33,810 nt of DNA from Chloroflexota bacterium (GCA_018263575.1 JAANWX010000037.1:5-33814), one strand, 5' to 3'; counted from the first letter of the stretch, positions 7,447 through 15,792 are shown. Translations and numbers: made by a program. The notes: generated from the sequence alone by a model not told the origin.

Positions 7447-9702
7447 CTACCTCCCCATCCCCAATACCAACTGCGGTTCATCATATGTCAACGGATCCTG
7501 CTCGAAGCGTTCCGCGACCGTGTCTCTGGTCAGGCTCAGGTCGTTGGCCAGCCCCCGCAGGTGGCGGAACTTCATAAAGCCCCAATTTTCATCGAGAAGA
7601 TTGTCCAAGGGCGGGTGATAGTGCCGTTTGTGGGCTACCAGGTTGGCTCGTCCCCCCGGCAGGATGATCCATGGGTTTGGGGGCGGCTGGGGAGATTTCA
7701 GGACGATCTTGCTCAGGATGGCCGAAGCGGAGATGAAGAACGTGTACGCGGTCTCTCCGCCATCGTTCCAGGTAAAAACACGGACATTGCCAAGCGGGGC
7801 CGCCTGGTGGGGTGTGTAATTCAACCGGCGGCCAAGGTTTTGGAGCAAAGCGGCCATTTCCTTTAAGTCCTCGCGCCGGGCTGTGGGAGCGTCACCGGGC
7901 TTCAGAACCCAGTTCTCGCTGTCGGGAGACTCTTCCTGTCCATAAGAATCCAAGCAGACCTGGATCAGCTTTGCGTCTGGCGTCAGCAGGCCGGGAAAAG
8001 CCGCGTAGAGTTCCGCTTCCAAGTCCGAGCGGGAAGACCCTTCTTCGGCCAGGGATTTGATCAGAGTCATCTCTACCCGGTCAGCCAAGGTGAGGGGGCT
8101 TAACGAAAGCTCCTTGTGCCACCAGCGATCCACCTCCGGGTAGCGGAGGAAACCCTGGCGGTAGGCGAAGGTGTCTTCTAGGGACTTGGTCAAGTTTTGG
8201 TAGGTGGTCGCGCTGGGTGGGGACTCCCCACCGGGGAAAGCACCCTCAGCGTCCAGAGCGGCCAACCCGGCGGCGTGGAGGGTGAGGGTCGGGGCCGGTT
8301 CCCCCATCTCCCGCAATTGCCCATAGCCACTAGCGCGCAGAATTGAGGTGATGTCCTTGGGCGAAGTGGTCGGGGCGGGTTTTGGGCGGGGATGCCAGAG
8401 CAGTTGGGCAGAATCCCCCGCGCTGTCGAGGGCCAATCCCCCTAATGAAAGACCAGCCGAATGCGCCGCCAGCGTGACCGCGCTCAAGAAATCTTTGTCT
8501 CCGTGGGTGAGGCCCAGGCAGGGAGTAGCGGGCTTCAGGTGGGGCGTCAGTCTGCTCAGAGCGCTGTGGAGGGCGCGGGCGTACCAGGCGTTATCGAAGC
8601 TGGGCAGGCGCATGATATTGCGGAGGGGAGCGGCCGCTTTTTGCCCCCACAGCCACCCAGACCAAAGCGCGGAGAATGTCCAGTAGGCCTGGTTGGGTTG
8701 AGGGAAAGCCATCAGGACGGCCCCAATTTTCTCGTCGAGTTGAGGGGCCAGGTCGCGGATGGGGCCGCCAAACACGCTCACCCCTCCCTCCGGGGGCGGC
8801 TCCGGCCAGGGGACGAGGGGGACGGAATCTCCCCCGGCAGCCCACGCCTCTACGCCTTCCTCCAACGCAAACCAGACATTGTTTTCACGATATTGTTCGG
8901 GGAGCGCGAGATGGGTGAAGGGGTTTGGGTTGGGGGGATGTTCCCACAGGCTGGCGGCCCGGTAGCAGGCGTTCAAAATCAGGGCGGCCAAATGGGAATC
9001 CTTGGGCGGCGCGAGCGCCATTCCGCTGAATTGGTTGATGATGGTGAAAAGGGCGTAGACGGCGCGGGCGGTATAAACGGTGAGGGCGTCCTCCGCGTGG
9101 GAGCGGATGGGGTCACCGGGCGGGGCCACCCGGGTCAGGGCGCGGGCTTGGTAGAGGGGATTGTTTTGGTACTGGGCAGCTTTTTGGGTGTCGGCTGGGG
9201 TGGTGGGATATTCCCCGGAGTTTCCACAATGGGAGCAGCGGCAGAGCTTGGCGTGCGGGGTGGGGGATTCCCTCTTCCACAGGAATGCCTGGGCGGGGAT
9301 GGTTTTGCCGCAGTGGGGACACTCTGTGGCATAAAGCGAGAGGATGTGCGGCTCCAGCCGTTCTTTCCCTTTGAAGGTGGAGGCTAACGTCGCCAGGGCG
9401 GATTGGAAGTCAGCGTGTTGGGGTGGTTGGGCGTGTTGGCGGAGGAGGAAGCGGGCGATGGGGTTGTTGGCCGCCACGACTACCCTGTGACCGCTCCGGG
9501 CGGCCTCGACGCTGAGGTGGGGGACGTTCCCCAGCGGGGCGAGCACCCACCCTCGCGGGGGTGGGGAACGTTCGAGCCAGGTGGAGATAATTTTCGAGGG
9601 GGCGCGGGGCTGGATTCTCCCCAGTGGTGGCGTTTTTTCGGTGGGCTGCCCTCTGATGTAGGGGAAGGGCTTCAAGGGTATTCTCCTCATCCACGAATAC
9701 AC
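7447..9702 (-). CDS. Degenerate Zn-ribbon DNA-methylase-like protein (COG1743/DUF1156-like)
   Basis: The 751-residue protein follows the plan of large adenine-specific methylases with a Zn-ribbon. A motif-I-like LAPLGNVPHLSVEAARSGHRV is at 54-74, followed by ANNPIARFLL. The Zn-ribbon is CPHC (128-131) and CRCSHC (154-159). FGGPIRDLAPQLDEKIGAVLMAFPQPNQAYW (split at 311-341) falls where the family has GDARDL...DAVVTDPPY, and LGLTHGDKDFLSAV resembles the later FTHKD segment. The SAM motif (DPFAGxG) reads APLGNV and the catalytic DPPY reads AFPQP, so methylation looks lost. The start is GTG at 9702; an in-frame ATG at 9690 is an alternative, and neither has a strong ribosome site. Family assignment is by motif recall and moderate in confidence. 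No nuclease or helicase partner is adjacent. Confidence 0.6.
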   Translation of the reverse strand: MYSWMRRIPLKPFPYIRGQPTEKTPPLGRIQPRAPSKIISTWLERSPPPRGWVLAPLGNVPHLSVEAARSGHRVVVAANNPIARFLLRQHAQPPQHADFQSALATLASTFKGKERLEPHILSLYATECPHCGKTIPAQAFLWKRESPTPHAKLCRCSHCGNSGEYPTTPADTQKAAQYQNNPLYQARALTRVAPPGDPIRSHAEDALTVYTARAVYALFTIINQFSGMALAPPKDSHLAALILNACYRAASLWEHPPNPNPFTHLALPEQYRENNVWFALEEGVEAWAAGGDSVPLVPWPEPPPEGGVSVFGGPIRDLAPQLDEKIGAVLMAFPQPNQAYWTFSALWSGWLWGQKAAAPLRNIMRLPSFDNAWYARALHSALSRLTPHLKPATPCLGLTHGDKDFLSAVTLAAHSAGLSLGGLALDSAGDSAQLLWHPRPKPAPTTSPKDITSILRASGYGQLREMGEPAPTLTLHAAGLAALDAEGAFPGGESPPSATTYQNLTKSLEDTFAYRQGFLRYPEVDRWWHKELSLSPLTLADRVEMTLIKSLAEEGSSRSDLEAELYAAFPGLLTPDAKLIQVCLDSYGQEESPDSENWVLKPGDAPTARREDLKEMAALLQNLGRRLNYTPHQAAPLGNVRVFTWNDGGETAYTFFISASAILSKIVLKSPQPPPNPWIILPGGRANLVAHKRHYHPPLDNLLDENWGFMKFRHLRGLANDLSLTRDTVAERFEQDPLTYDEPQLVLGMGR

Positions 9703-9717
9703 GAAACTTTGTAATGC

Positions 9718-9726
9718 TGATATAAT
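9718..9726 (+). promoter_or_regulatory. Extended -10 promoter for the 9759-10483 gene pair
   Basis: TGATATAAT fits the TGnTATAAT consensus. The start site would lie near 9733, about 26 nt ahead of the ATG at 9759. It sits in the 56-bp divergent spacer shared with the minus-strand methylase-like gene. Confidence 0.5.
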
Positions 9727-9758
9727 AACCGTAAGCAGAAAGATGTAAAAGGTAATAG

Positions 9759-10100
9759 ATGAAAAATACTGGTAAACGCTGGACAGTTTACGATCGTGGC
9801 GGTAATCCTATTTATCTTACTCAAGAAAGATGGGAGCATATCGTCGATGCAAATAATCACCCGGAGATGTTGGCTTATGAGGAATATCTCCGACTTACAC
9901 TCAAACAAGCTCGTAGACGACAAGAGGCACTAAATCCGCGTAAATATCGTTATGCCCATCAGTTCCATGATTTGCCTGATGACGTGAATCACATTGTTGT
10001 AATCGTCTTGTTTGGTTATGATGTTGATGAGGATGGCCGAACTATCCCCAATAATTACGTAGCTACAGCCTTTTTCAAGCATATTTGGTTAAAAGGGTAA
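9759..10100 (+). CDS. Putative small nuclease toxin (BECR-fold-like), partner of a DUF2283 protein
   Basis: The 113-residue protein has the pattern PIYLTQERWEHIVD, HPEMLAYEEYLRLTL, a basic KYRYAHQF segment, VNHIVVIVLFG and a C-terminal NNYVATAFF strand. The helical start followed by beta strands rich in conserved His, Arg, Tyr and Thr resembles barnase/EndoU/colicin/RelE-like RNase folds. I infer this from the pattern and do not recognise a named family with certainty. The downstream gene begins 5 bp after its stop and encodes a DUF2283 protein, a common neighbour of such genes. Composition is AT-rich. A toxin-antitoxin unit is likely, with the active residues unproven. Confidence 0.55.
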   Translation: MKNTGKRWTVYDRGGNPIYLTQERWEHIVDANNHPEMLAYEEYLRLTLKQARRRQEALNPRKYRYAHQFHDLPDDVNHIVVIVLFGYDVDEDGRTIPNNYVATAFFKHIWLKG

Positions 10101-10105
10101 TCTCT

Positions 10106-10483
10106 ATGAAAAAAGAACCAATTTATTCTTACGATAAAGAAGTAGACATTTTATATATCTCATTTTCTCCTGGGGAAAAGGCGTCTACCGCTGTTGAGTT
10201 GAACGACAATATATTATTGCGATTTAACAAAGCCGAAAAACGCGCTGTTGGCCTTACACTGATGGATTTTTCGACCCTGATCCAATTAACCAATTTAGGC
10301 CCCCGTAATTTCCCATTGACAGGTCTGAATGACTTAGAGCCAGAATGGCAAGGAATTGTATTAGAAATTATCAAAAGTTCGCCAGTGAATCAGATTTTGA
10401 AAATTTCAGCCTATACGCCGTCTCTGGCAGAAACAATGCCGATTACTTTTGTAGAAAAACCACCAATCCCGATAGCTGCCTAA
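10106..10483 (+). CDS. DUF2283 family protein (probable antitoxin)
   Basis: I use the ATG at 10106, five bases after the preceding stop, instead of the overlapping upstream start. The protein is 125 residues. Residues 1-50 carry the DUF2283 signature: YSYDKEVDILYISF, then a negatively charged loop, LNDNILLRFN and a VGLTLMDFS segment. The C-terminal 60 residues (ILKISAYTPSLAETMPITFV) extend past the core domain and could bind the partner protein. DUF2283 proteins frequently form two-gene units with small toxins. Function is inferred from neighbour and family only. Confidence 0.65.
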   Translation: MKKEPIYSYDKEVDILYISFSPGEKASTAVELNDNILLRFNKAEKRAVGLTLMDFSTLIQLTNLGPRNFPLTGLNDLEPEWQGIVLEIIKSSPVNQILKISAYTPSLAETMPITFVEKPPIPIAA

Positions 10484-11268
10484 CTTCCTTGGCTTTGTAA
10501 AAATGATTCTAACACAGCGTTGAATTCCTCCGGCTTCTCAGCAGGGAGGCCGTGCCGTGCGTCTTCTACGACGGCCAACTCTCCCTTCGGGATTTGCTCA
10601 AGGTAGGCTTCTTTCTCCTCCACGGGGGTGTAATCCTCATCGGAGGCGATCACCAGGGTTGGGCAAGTGATCTCCCCGAGGCGGCCCATAACGCTCCACC
10701 CCAAAATGGCGCGCATTGATTCCCTGTAGGCACGCGGGTCGTTCTCCGCCCAGCGTTCCACGAAGACATCCCGTATTTCCCCATGCTCCGGCTTGGGGAA
10801 GATGCGCTCGCTCAATATCTCCCCTATTTTTCGCATGCCGAAGATTCTCACCACCAGGAATCGCTGCCAGGCTTGGAGACGTTCCTGGAAGGTTCGGGCG
10901 ACGTACTCCGGGCTGCTATTGACGATTACCAAAGATTTGAGCATTTCCGGGTGGTCGATTGCCAACTGAAAGGCGATCATCCCGCCCATAGAGATTCCGA
11001 CGACGTGAACGGGGGCAGTGGTCAGCTTTTCTATCAATTTGGCCGTGTCCGCCGCGAAGAGGGGGATGCTGTAAGGGCCGGGCGGCTTGGCAGATTTCCC
11101 ATGCCCGCGCACATCGAAAAGGATCACTTGGTATCGCTTGGCAAAGAAATCTGCCTGTGCTTCCCAGTCGCGGGTGCTAGAGCCGAGGCCGTGAATGAAT
11201 ACTAGGGGGTCTCCCTGGCCGGTGATTTCGTAATAGAGATTGATGTCGTCGAGATGTAGGATGGGCAT
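10480..11268 (-). CDS. Alpha/beta-fold hydrolase
   Basis: The 262-residue protein has the full catalytic set: oxyanion HGLGSS at 26-31, nucleophile elbow GISMGG with Ser93, acid in ASDED near 208-212, and His239 in ARHGLP. DVRGHGKS (52-59) is the classical strand-4 signature shared with 3-oxoadipate enol-lactonases, esterases and haloalkane-type hydrolases. No cap feature pins down the substrate. The stop overlaps the 3' end of the convergent DUF2283 gene by 4 bp. The start codon ATG follows a weak AAAGGTAAC site and an upstream C-rich array (in gene sense). Confidence 0.85.
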   Translation of the reverse strand: MPILHLDDINLYYEITGQGDPLVFIHGLGSSTRDWEAQADFFAKRYQVILFDVRGHGKSAKPPGPYSIPLFAADTAKLIEKLTTAPVHVVGISMGGMIAFQLAIDHPEMLKSLVIVNSSPEYVARTFQERLQAWQRFLVVRIFGMRKIGEILSERIFPKPEHGEIRDVFVERWAENDPRAYRESMRAILGWSVMGRLGEITCPTLVIASDEDYTPVEEKEAYLEQIPKGELAVVEDARHGLPAEKPEEFNAVLESFLQSQGS

Positions 11269-11385
11269 TGTTACCTTTGGGGGTTGGTATACTGGGAAAT
11301 GGGTAGGTTGGGGATTGGTATACTGGGAAATTGGTAGGTTGGGGATTGGTATACTGGGAAACTGGGAGATTGGGGGATGAAGAAA
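11269..11385. repeat. Array of GGTATACTGGGAAATTGGTAGGTTGG units
   Basis: About three ~35-bp units built from ATTGGTATACTGGGAAA and GGTAGGTTGGGG lie immediately before the hydrolase start. Read in the gene's sense they are C-rich (CCAATCCCCAACC). Confidence 0.85.
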
Positions 11386-11394
11386 TAAGCGGAT

Positions 11395-11478
11395 TTAGGC
11401 TGCGAATCCGTTCCTTTCCCAATTCGTTGTAGTATTCCCTTCGGAGCGTTCTTCTATATATCGTTTTACATCACTCAT
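11395..11478 (-). pseudogene. Remnant of an XRE/HigA-type antitoxin gene
   Basis: A 27-residue frame starts MSDVKRYIEERSEGN, a beginning common in XRE-type antitoxins of this kind. It is preceded by a strong AGAGGAGATTT ribosome site and ends quickly in TTTNWERNGFAA. The helix-turn-helix body is missing. I call it a 5' relic with a preserved translation start. It is short, so chance resemblance is possible. Confidence 0.35.
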
Positions 11479-11504
11479 AAATCTCCTCTGTTTCTCATCA
11501 CCTT

Positions 11505-11572
11505 GCTACCCAAAATATCCAATACCCAATACCCAATATCCAAAACCTGACATCCAACATCCACCCTCCAAT
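11505..11572. repeat. Array of CCAATACCCAATATCCAA units after pyk
   Basis: The + strand reads CCAATACCCAATACCCAAT and CATCCAACATCCACC. In the sense of pyk, whose stop it touches, it is G/T-rich (GGATATTGGGTATTGGG). Confidence 0.8.
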
Positions 11573-13009
11573 TCACCTTCTACTCACTTTGTGCAACAGT
11601 GCCAAATTCGGCGGCATCATCCGGTTGATGGGGAACCCGGCGATGAGCACAATTTCTTGCCCTGGCTGGATGGGTGAGGCTTCTAGGACGGCGGCTTCAA
11701 CATGAACTAACATTTCTTCCAATGTCTCGACATGGGGTGTGAGATAAGGCCTTGTACCCCATAACATGGCAAGGTAGTGGACGGTTTCTTCCTGCGAGGT
11801 AAAGGCCAGGATCGGAACATCCGGGCGGGCCTTGGACATTAGCCGCGCTGTACGCCCACTTTGGGTGAAGACGGCGATGGCGGCCGCATCCTGGTCGTGG
11901 GCCAGCTCTCGGGCCGCGCGCGTGATGGCAAAAGCATCGTCACTGGAAAGGTCAGCCGCGCGGGAAATGTCCGCCTTCCCCCAGGCCGCGCTTTGAGATT
12001 CGCTTTGGTAGATGATGGCGTCCATCATTTTTACCGTTCTCACGGGATATTTGCCGATGGCCGTTTCCCCGGAGAGCATGACCGCGTCGCTTCCGTCCAA
12101 GATAGCGTTGGCCACATCGGAGGCCTCAGCGCGGGTTGGGCGGGGGTTGTGAACCATGGAATCGAGCATTTGCGTGGCCGTGATCACATAGCTGAGGTGC
12201 TTGTTGGCCATGGCGATAATTCTTTTCTGGGCGATGGGTACCGTTTCTGGGGGCATTTCGATACCTAAGTCTCCTCGTGCTACCATCACCCCATCGGCGG
12301 CATGGATGATTTCGTGCAGGTTCTCGATGGCGTCAGGGTGTTCTAGTTTGGCGATGATGGGCTTTTGGGACTGGGAGGGGTCGAGGCGGGCGATTTCCTG
12401 GCGCAAGCGACCCACGTCACGCGCCGAGCGCACAAAAGAAAGGGCGATCACATCGACATTTTGTTCCAGGCCAAATTCAAGGTCAGCTTTATCCTTGGAC
12501 GTTAGGGCCTGGAGTTCTAGATCCGCGCCGGGGAGGTTGACGCCTTTGTGGCTTTTGAGCGTCCCCCCCACCACGACCCTGGTTTCCACTTCCTCCGAGC
12601 GGATTTTGAGCACCTCAAGTTCCAATTGCCCGTCATCCAGCAGGATTTTTCCCCCGACTTCTACGCTTTGGGGTAAACGCTTGTACGTGACAGGGATTCG
12701 TTGGCCTTCTCCGGTGAATTTTCGGGTGCTCAAAATCAGCCGTTGGCCGTCTTCGAGTTCCACTTGGCCCGATTCAATATTCCCCGTGCGGATCTTTGGC
12801 CCTGAGAGGTCTTGGAGGATGGTGAGGGGTACCCCCATCTCCCGCGAAGCTGTCCGCAAGCGCTGGATCACGCGGGCGTGGTTCTCGCAGGTGCCATGGG
12901 AGAAGTTCAGGCGGGCGACGTTCATCCCGGCTTTGAGGAGTTCCCGGATGGTGGCCTCGTTGTTGCTGGCCGGGCCAAGGGTGGCGATGATCTTTGCGCG
13001 TCTGGTCAT
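11573..13009 (-). CDS. pyk: Pyruvate kinase
   Basis: The 478-residue enzyme converts phosphoenolpyruvate and ADP to pyruvate and ATP. Visible landmarks are KIIATLGPAS at 6-15, NFSHGT (35-40), DLSGPKIRTG (67-76), the catalytic Lys221 in IAKLEHPDAI, MVARGDLGIEMP (242-253), the TATQMLDSM loop (277-285) and MLSGETAIGKYP. The C-terminal regulatory domain is present at normal length. ATG follows AAGGAACTCC. A 14-bp hairpin lies 55-108 bp upstream. It is the last of a minus-strand metabolic series behind ald and the CoA-transferase, separated from them by 230 bp with its own leader. Confidence 0.97.
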   Translation of the reverse strand: MTRRAKIIATLGPASNNEATIRELLKAGMNVARLNFSHGTCENHARVIQRLRTASREMGVPLTILQDLSGPKIRTGNIESGQVELEDGQRLILSTRKFTGEGQRIPVTYKRLPQSVEVGGKILLDDGQLELEVLKIRSEEVETRVVVGGTLKSHKGVNLPGADLELQALTSKDKADLEFGLEQNVDVIALSFVRSARDVGRLRQEIARLDPSQSQKPIIAKLEHPDAIENLHEIIHAADGVMVARGDLGIEMPPETVPIAQKRIIAMANKHLSYVITATQMLDSMVHNPRPTRAEASDVANAILDGSDAVMLSGETAIGKYPVRTVKMMDAIIYQSESQSAAWGKADISRAADLSSDDAFAITRAARELAHDQDAAAIAVFTQSGRTARLMSKARPDVPILAFTSQEETVHYLAMLWGTRPYLTPHVETLEEMLVHVEAAVLEASPIQPGQEIVLIAGFPINRMMPPNLALLHKVSRR

Positions 13010-13063
13010 GGGGAGTTCCTTGAGGGGGATGTGGCTGTGTCTCTTGACCAGCCACCTACTGCT

Positions 13064-13117
13064 GACCGTGGGTCTCCAAGTTATCGAATTAGCGTGTAAA
13101 GTGGGAGACCTGCGGTC
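13064..13117. repeat. 14-bp hairpin in the pyk leader
   Basis: The arms GACCGTGGGTCTCC and GGAGACCTGCGGTC pair over all 14 positions if two G-U wobbles are allowed, around a 26-nt loop. It lies 55 bp before pyk and after the CoA-transferase gene. It could be terminator-like or regulatory; there is no T-run. Confidence 0.55.
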
Positions 13118-13168
13118 ATTTTGGGTGCGCGGTCAGGAGACGCTGCGCACATCTAGTTCTTCAGGTTT

Positions 13169-13206
13169 GATGTGCAATGTATCTGCTTTTAGATGCATTG
13201 CACATC
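13169..13206. repeat. GTGCAATGCAC-family hairpin, copy 3
   Basis: The arms GATGTGCAATGTATCT and AGATGCATTGCACATC pair over 16 bp with one wobble around GCTTTT. It shares the TGTGCAATG core with the copies at 4465, 6210 and 16812. Confidence 0.75.
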
Positions 13207-13210
13207 TTTC

Positions 13211-13239
13211 TCGTCACTCATCACTCATCACGTTTCACT
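13211..13239. repeat. Short ACTCATCACTCATCAC array after the CoA-transferase
   Basis: In gene sense this reads GTGATGAGTGATGAGTGACG immediately after the stop codon. The same motif recurs at 17264-17312 and 20801-20840. Confidence 0.75.
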
Positions 13240-14535
13240 CTAAATGTAGTTTAATTCCTTTGCCTCATACGTCAGTTCGTCTCTAAACTGGGGATGTGCC
13301 ACATTGATCAGCTCCTGCACCCGCTCGCGGATGGTTTTCCCGTAGAGATCGGCCACGCCGTATTCCGTCACCACGTAGCGGACGTGGTTGCGGCTGGTGA
13401 CCACCCCGGCCCCTTTCTTCAGGGTGGGGACAATGCGGCTGAAATCCTTGGCCATGCTGGGCAAAGAGATGATGGGCACGCCGCCTTTGGAGCGGGCCGC
13501 GCCATAGATGAAGTCAAGCTGTCCGCCCACGCCGCTGTAGAGCTTGGTGCCAATGCTGTCGGCGCAAATCTGACCCGTCAGGTCAACCTCGATGGCGGCA
13601 TTGATGGCCACCATGCGCTCATTTTGTGCCACCACAAAGGGATCGTTGACGTACTCCGTGCGGTGGAACTCCAAGAGCGCGTTGTTGTGCGCCCAATCGT
13701 AGAGCCGTTTGGTGCCCAGGATGAATCCGGCGATAATCTTTCCGGGGTGGAGGGTCTTGCGGGCGTTGGTCAGCACCCCAGCCTCGACCAGGTCGATCAC
13801 GCCATCCGAGAACAGCTCGGTGTGGACGCCTAAATCCTTCTTATCGAAAAGATACTTCAAAACCGCGTCCGGGACGGCTCCAATTCCCATTTGCATGGTG
13901 GCCCCATCCGGGATCAGGCTGGCAATGTGCTGGGCGATGTTCTCGACGATGGGGGAAGGCTCTCCCCCGCCCATGGCGAGTTCTGGGATGGGATAATCCA
14001 CGGGGACAATGTGGTCGATTTTGCTGACGTGGATGAAAGAATCCCCCAAGGTGCGGGGCATTTGCTCGTTGACCTCGGCGATGATGATGTCTGCTGATTC
14101 GGCGGGAGTTTTGCTCAGGCCTACCTCAACGCTGAAACTGCAAAAACCATGTTCATCCGGGGGAGAAAGGTGCACAAAAGCCGCGTCCAAGGGGAGGTGG
14201 CCATCCTTGAAGAGGAGGGGAAACTCGGAGAGCAGCACGGGGGTAAAATCCGCCCGCCCGGCCTGGACAGCTTTGCGGGTGTTAGGGCTGATAAAAATGG
14301 TGTTCACGCGCAAGTGACCTTCTATTTCAGGTTTCACGTAGTCAGCGGGGCCAACGGTGAGGGCCTGAACGATTTCCACATCTTCTAATTCGGGAGCGCG
14401 ATCTACCAAGGCATCCAAAACCTTCATGGGCACAGAGCAGTTCCCGGTCAAAAAGATGCGGTCATGGGAGTTGATGGCTTGAACGGCTTCTTGCGCGGTG
14501 CAAACTTTATCGCGATAGAGTTCAGTCCAGCTCAT
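13240..14535 (-). CDS. Acetyl-CoA hydrolase / 4-hydroxybutyrate CoA-transferase family protein
   Basis: The 431-residue protein belongs to the ACH1/Cat2 group of CoA-transferases. Signatures include HLSPPDEHGFCSF near 122-134, GATMQMGIGAVPDAV near 211-225, the active-site glutamate in HTELFSDG (Glu240), GVGGQLDFI and the C-terminal VVTEYGVADLYGKT. These enzymes move CoA between acetyl-CoA and acids such as acetate, butyrate or 4-hydroxybutyrate through a glutamyl-CoA intermediate. The start lies 1 bp after the alanine dehydrogenase stop, with GGGGAGGA inside that gene's end, so translation is coupled. Coupling to ald suggests acid production from amino-acid-derived acyl-CoA. The exact acid is not readable. 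Confidence 0.9.
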   Translation of the reverse strand: MSWTELYRDKVCTAQEAVQAINSHDRIFLTGNCSVPMKVLDALVDRAPELEDVEIVQALTVGPADYVKPEIEGHLRVNTIFISPNTRKAVQAGRADFTPVLLSEFPLLFKDGHLPLDAAFVHLSPPDEHGFCSFSVEVGLSKTPAESADIIIAEVNEQMPRTLGDSFIHVSKIDHIVPVDYPIPELAMGGGEPSPIVENIAQHIASLIPDGATMQMGIGAVPDAVLKYLFDKKDLGVHTELFSDGVIDLVEAGVLTNARKTLHPGKIIAGFILGTKRLYDWAHNNALLEFHRTEYVNDPFVVAQNERMVAINAAIEVDLTGQICADSIGTKLYSGVGGQLDFIYGAARSKGGVPIISLPSMAKDFSRIVPTLKKGAGVVTSRNHVRYVVTEYGVADLYGKTIRERVQELINVAHPQFRDELTYEAKELNYI

Positions 14536-14536
14536 G

Positions 14537-15631
14537 TTATTTCCTCCCCGTCAATGCGTTGTCCAAGGCTTGGTGCATAATTTTGCCATTGTGGGTGTAG
14601 GTTCCCTTTCTTAGCGCTGAATTCTCCTCCATAGCTCTTTCTACGCCCAGTTGGGCAATCAGCTTGATGAAGGGCCAAGAAGCGTTGTTCATGGCGTGGG
14701 TGGCGGTTCGGCCGAGAACCCCGGTCATGTTGGGCACGCAATAGTGGATGACGTTTTCATCCAGGTAGGTGGGATTGCTGTGACTGGTGGGGCGGCTGGT
14801 TTCGAAACATCCCCCCTGGTCAATGGAAAGGTCAATGATAATGGAGCGGGAATGCAGCCGCTTGACCATTTCTCGGCTGACGATGACGGGCGTGCGGGAA
14901 CCCGGCTGGAGGATAGCCCCCACGACCACGTCGGCAAAGGAGCAAACTCTCGCGATGTTGAAATCATAGGCGACCATGGTGTTGATTTTTCCGCAAAACT
15001 CCCGGTCGACTTCGTGGAGCGTTTCCAGGTCATTGTCGAGGAGGTGGACGGTGGCCCCCATCCCCTGGAAGGTGCGGGCCGCCATGCGCCCGACCGTTCC
15101 GGCCCCGAGGATGGCGACGTCGGCGGGGGGGATGCCGGGGATGCCCCCCAGCGCGAAACCGTTCCCCCCGTGGTTGTTCTGGGAGAGGGTGGCCGCCACC
15201 TGGGGCACCATCCGCCCGGCCACCTGGCTGAGGGGGACGAGAACCGGCAAGCGACCATTTTCTTCTTGGATGATGTCGAAACCGATGGCGGTGATGTTCT
15301 TCTTGAGAAGTTTTTCAATTTTGCTGGGCCGGCCTGAAGCGAGGTGCAAGAAGCCCATCACGGTTTGCCCTTCTCGCATCCAATCGAATTCTTGGTCGAG
15401 GGGGCGGACAACTTTGAGAAGCAGGTCTGCGCGGCCATAAACTTCTTCTCCGCTGTAGGCAATTTGCCCGCCGTTTTTTTGGTAGTCGTGGTCGCTGAAA
15501 CCACTTCCCAGCCCGGCCTCGTGTTCGACGAAAACCGTGTGCCCGGCTTGGACGAGGAGCTGGACGCCGGCGGGAGTGAGTCCAACGCGATATTCAGAGT
15601 CACGGCGTTCTTTGGGGATACAGATGTTCAT
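14537..15631 (-). CDS. ald: Alanine dehydrogenase
   Basis: The 364-residue enzyme interconverts L-alanine and pyruvate plus ammonia with NAD. Visible features are IPKERRDSEYRVGLTP at the start, substrate Lys73 in LLKVVRP, catalytic His96 in GFLHLASG, the Rossmann motif GAGTVG (176-181) and the acidic DLSIDQGG segment near 267-274 holding the catalytic Asp. Length and motifs are complete. GAGGT precedes the ATG. It is the first gene of a tight pair with the CoA-transferase and lies downstream of argF on the same strand, separated by 221 bp of arrays. Ammonia release plus CoA-transferase fits alanine fermentation; the reverse, ammonia assimilation, is also possible. Confidence 0.94.
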   Translation of the reverse strand: MNICIPKERRDSEYRVGLTPAGVQLLVQAGHTVFVEHEAGLGSGFSDHDYQKNGGQIAYSGEEVYGRADLLLKVVRPLDQEFDWMREGQTVMGFLHLASGRPSKIEKLLKKNITAIGFDIIQEENGRLPVLVPLSQVAGRMVPQVAATLSQNNHGGNGFALGGIPGIPPADVAILGAGTVGRMAARTFQGMGATVHLLDNDLETLHEVDREFCGKINTMVAYDFNIARVCSFADVVVGAILQPGSRTPVIVSREMVKRLHSRSIIIDLSIDQGGCFETSRPTSHSNPTYLDENVIHYCVPNMTGVLGRTATHAMNNASWPFIKLIAQLGVERAMEENSALRKGTYTHNGKIMHQALDNALTGRK

Positions 15632-15649
15632 GGGGTACCTCGGGGAAAA

Positions 15650-15715
15650 TCAGGGAGACAGGGAAACAGGGAGACAGGGAAACAGGGAAACAGGGGAAAC
15701 CGGGTAAGCAGGGGG
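15650..15715. repeat. CAGGGAAACAGGGAGA array upstream of ald
   Basis: About seven units of CAGGGAAA or CAGGGAGA. In the sense of ald this is a pyrimidine-rich leader (CCCTGTTTCCCTGTCTC) placed just before the ribosome site. Confidence 0.85.
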
Positions 15716-15792
15716 GACTGCCATTCGTTCGCAGATTTTGGCGGTGGGCGAACCCATAACAAATCTTTTTCTCTTTTGCGTATAGTCATGGA

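Noticed and set aside
8461-9387. 308-residue plus-strand ORF
   Set aside because: It is antisense to the methylase-like gene, Gly/Arg-rich, and arises from GC-rich third positions; no recognisable motif.
12201-13286. 361-residue plus-strand ORF
   Set aside because: Lies antisense to pyruvate kinase and reads as Ser/Arg-rich shadow sequence.
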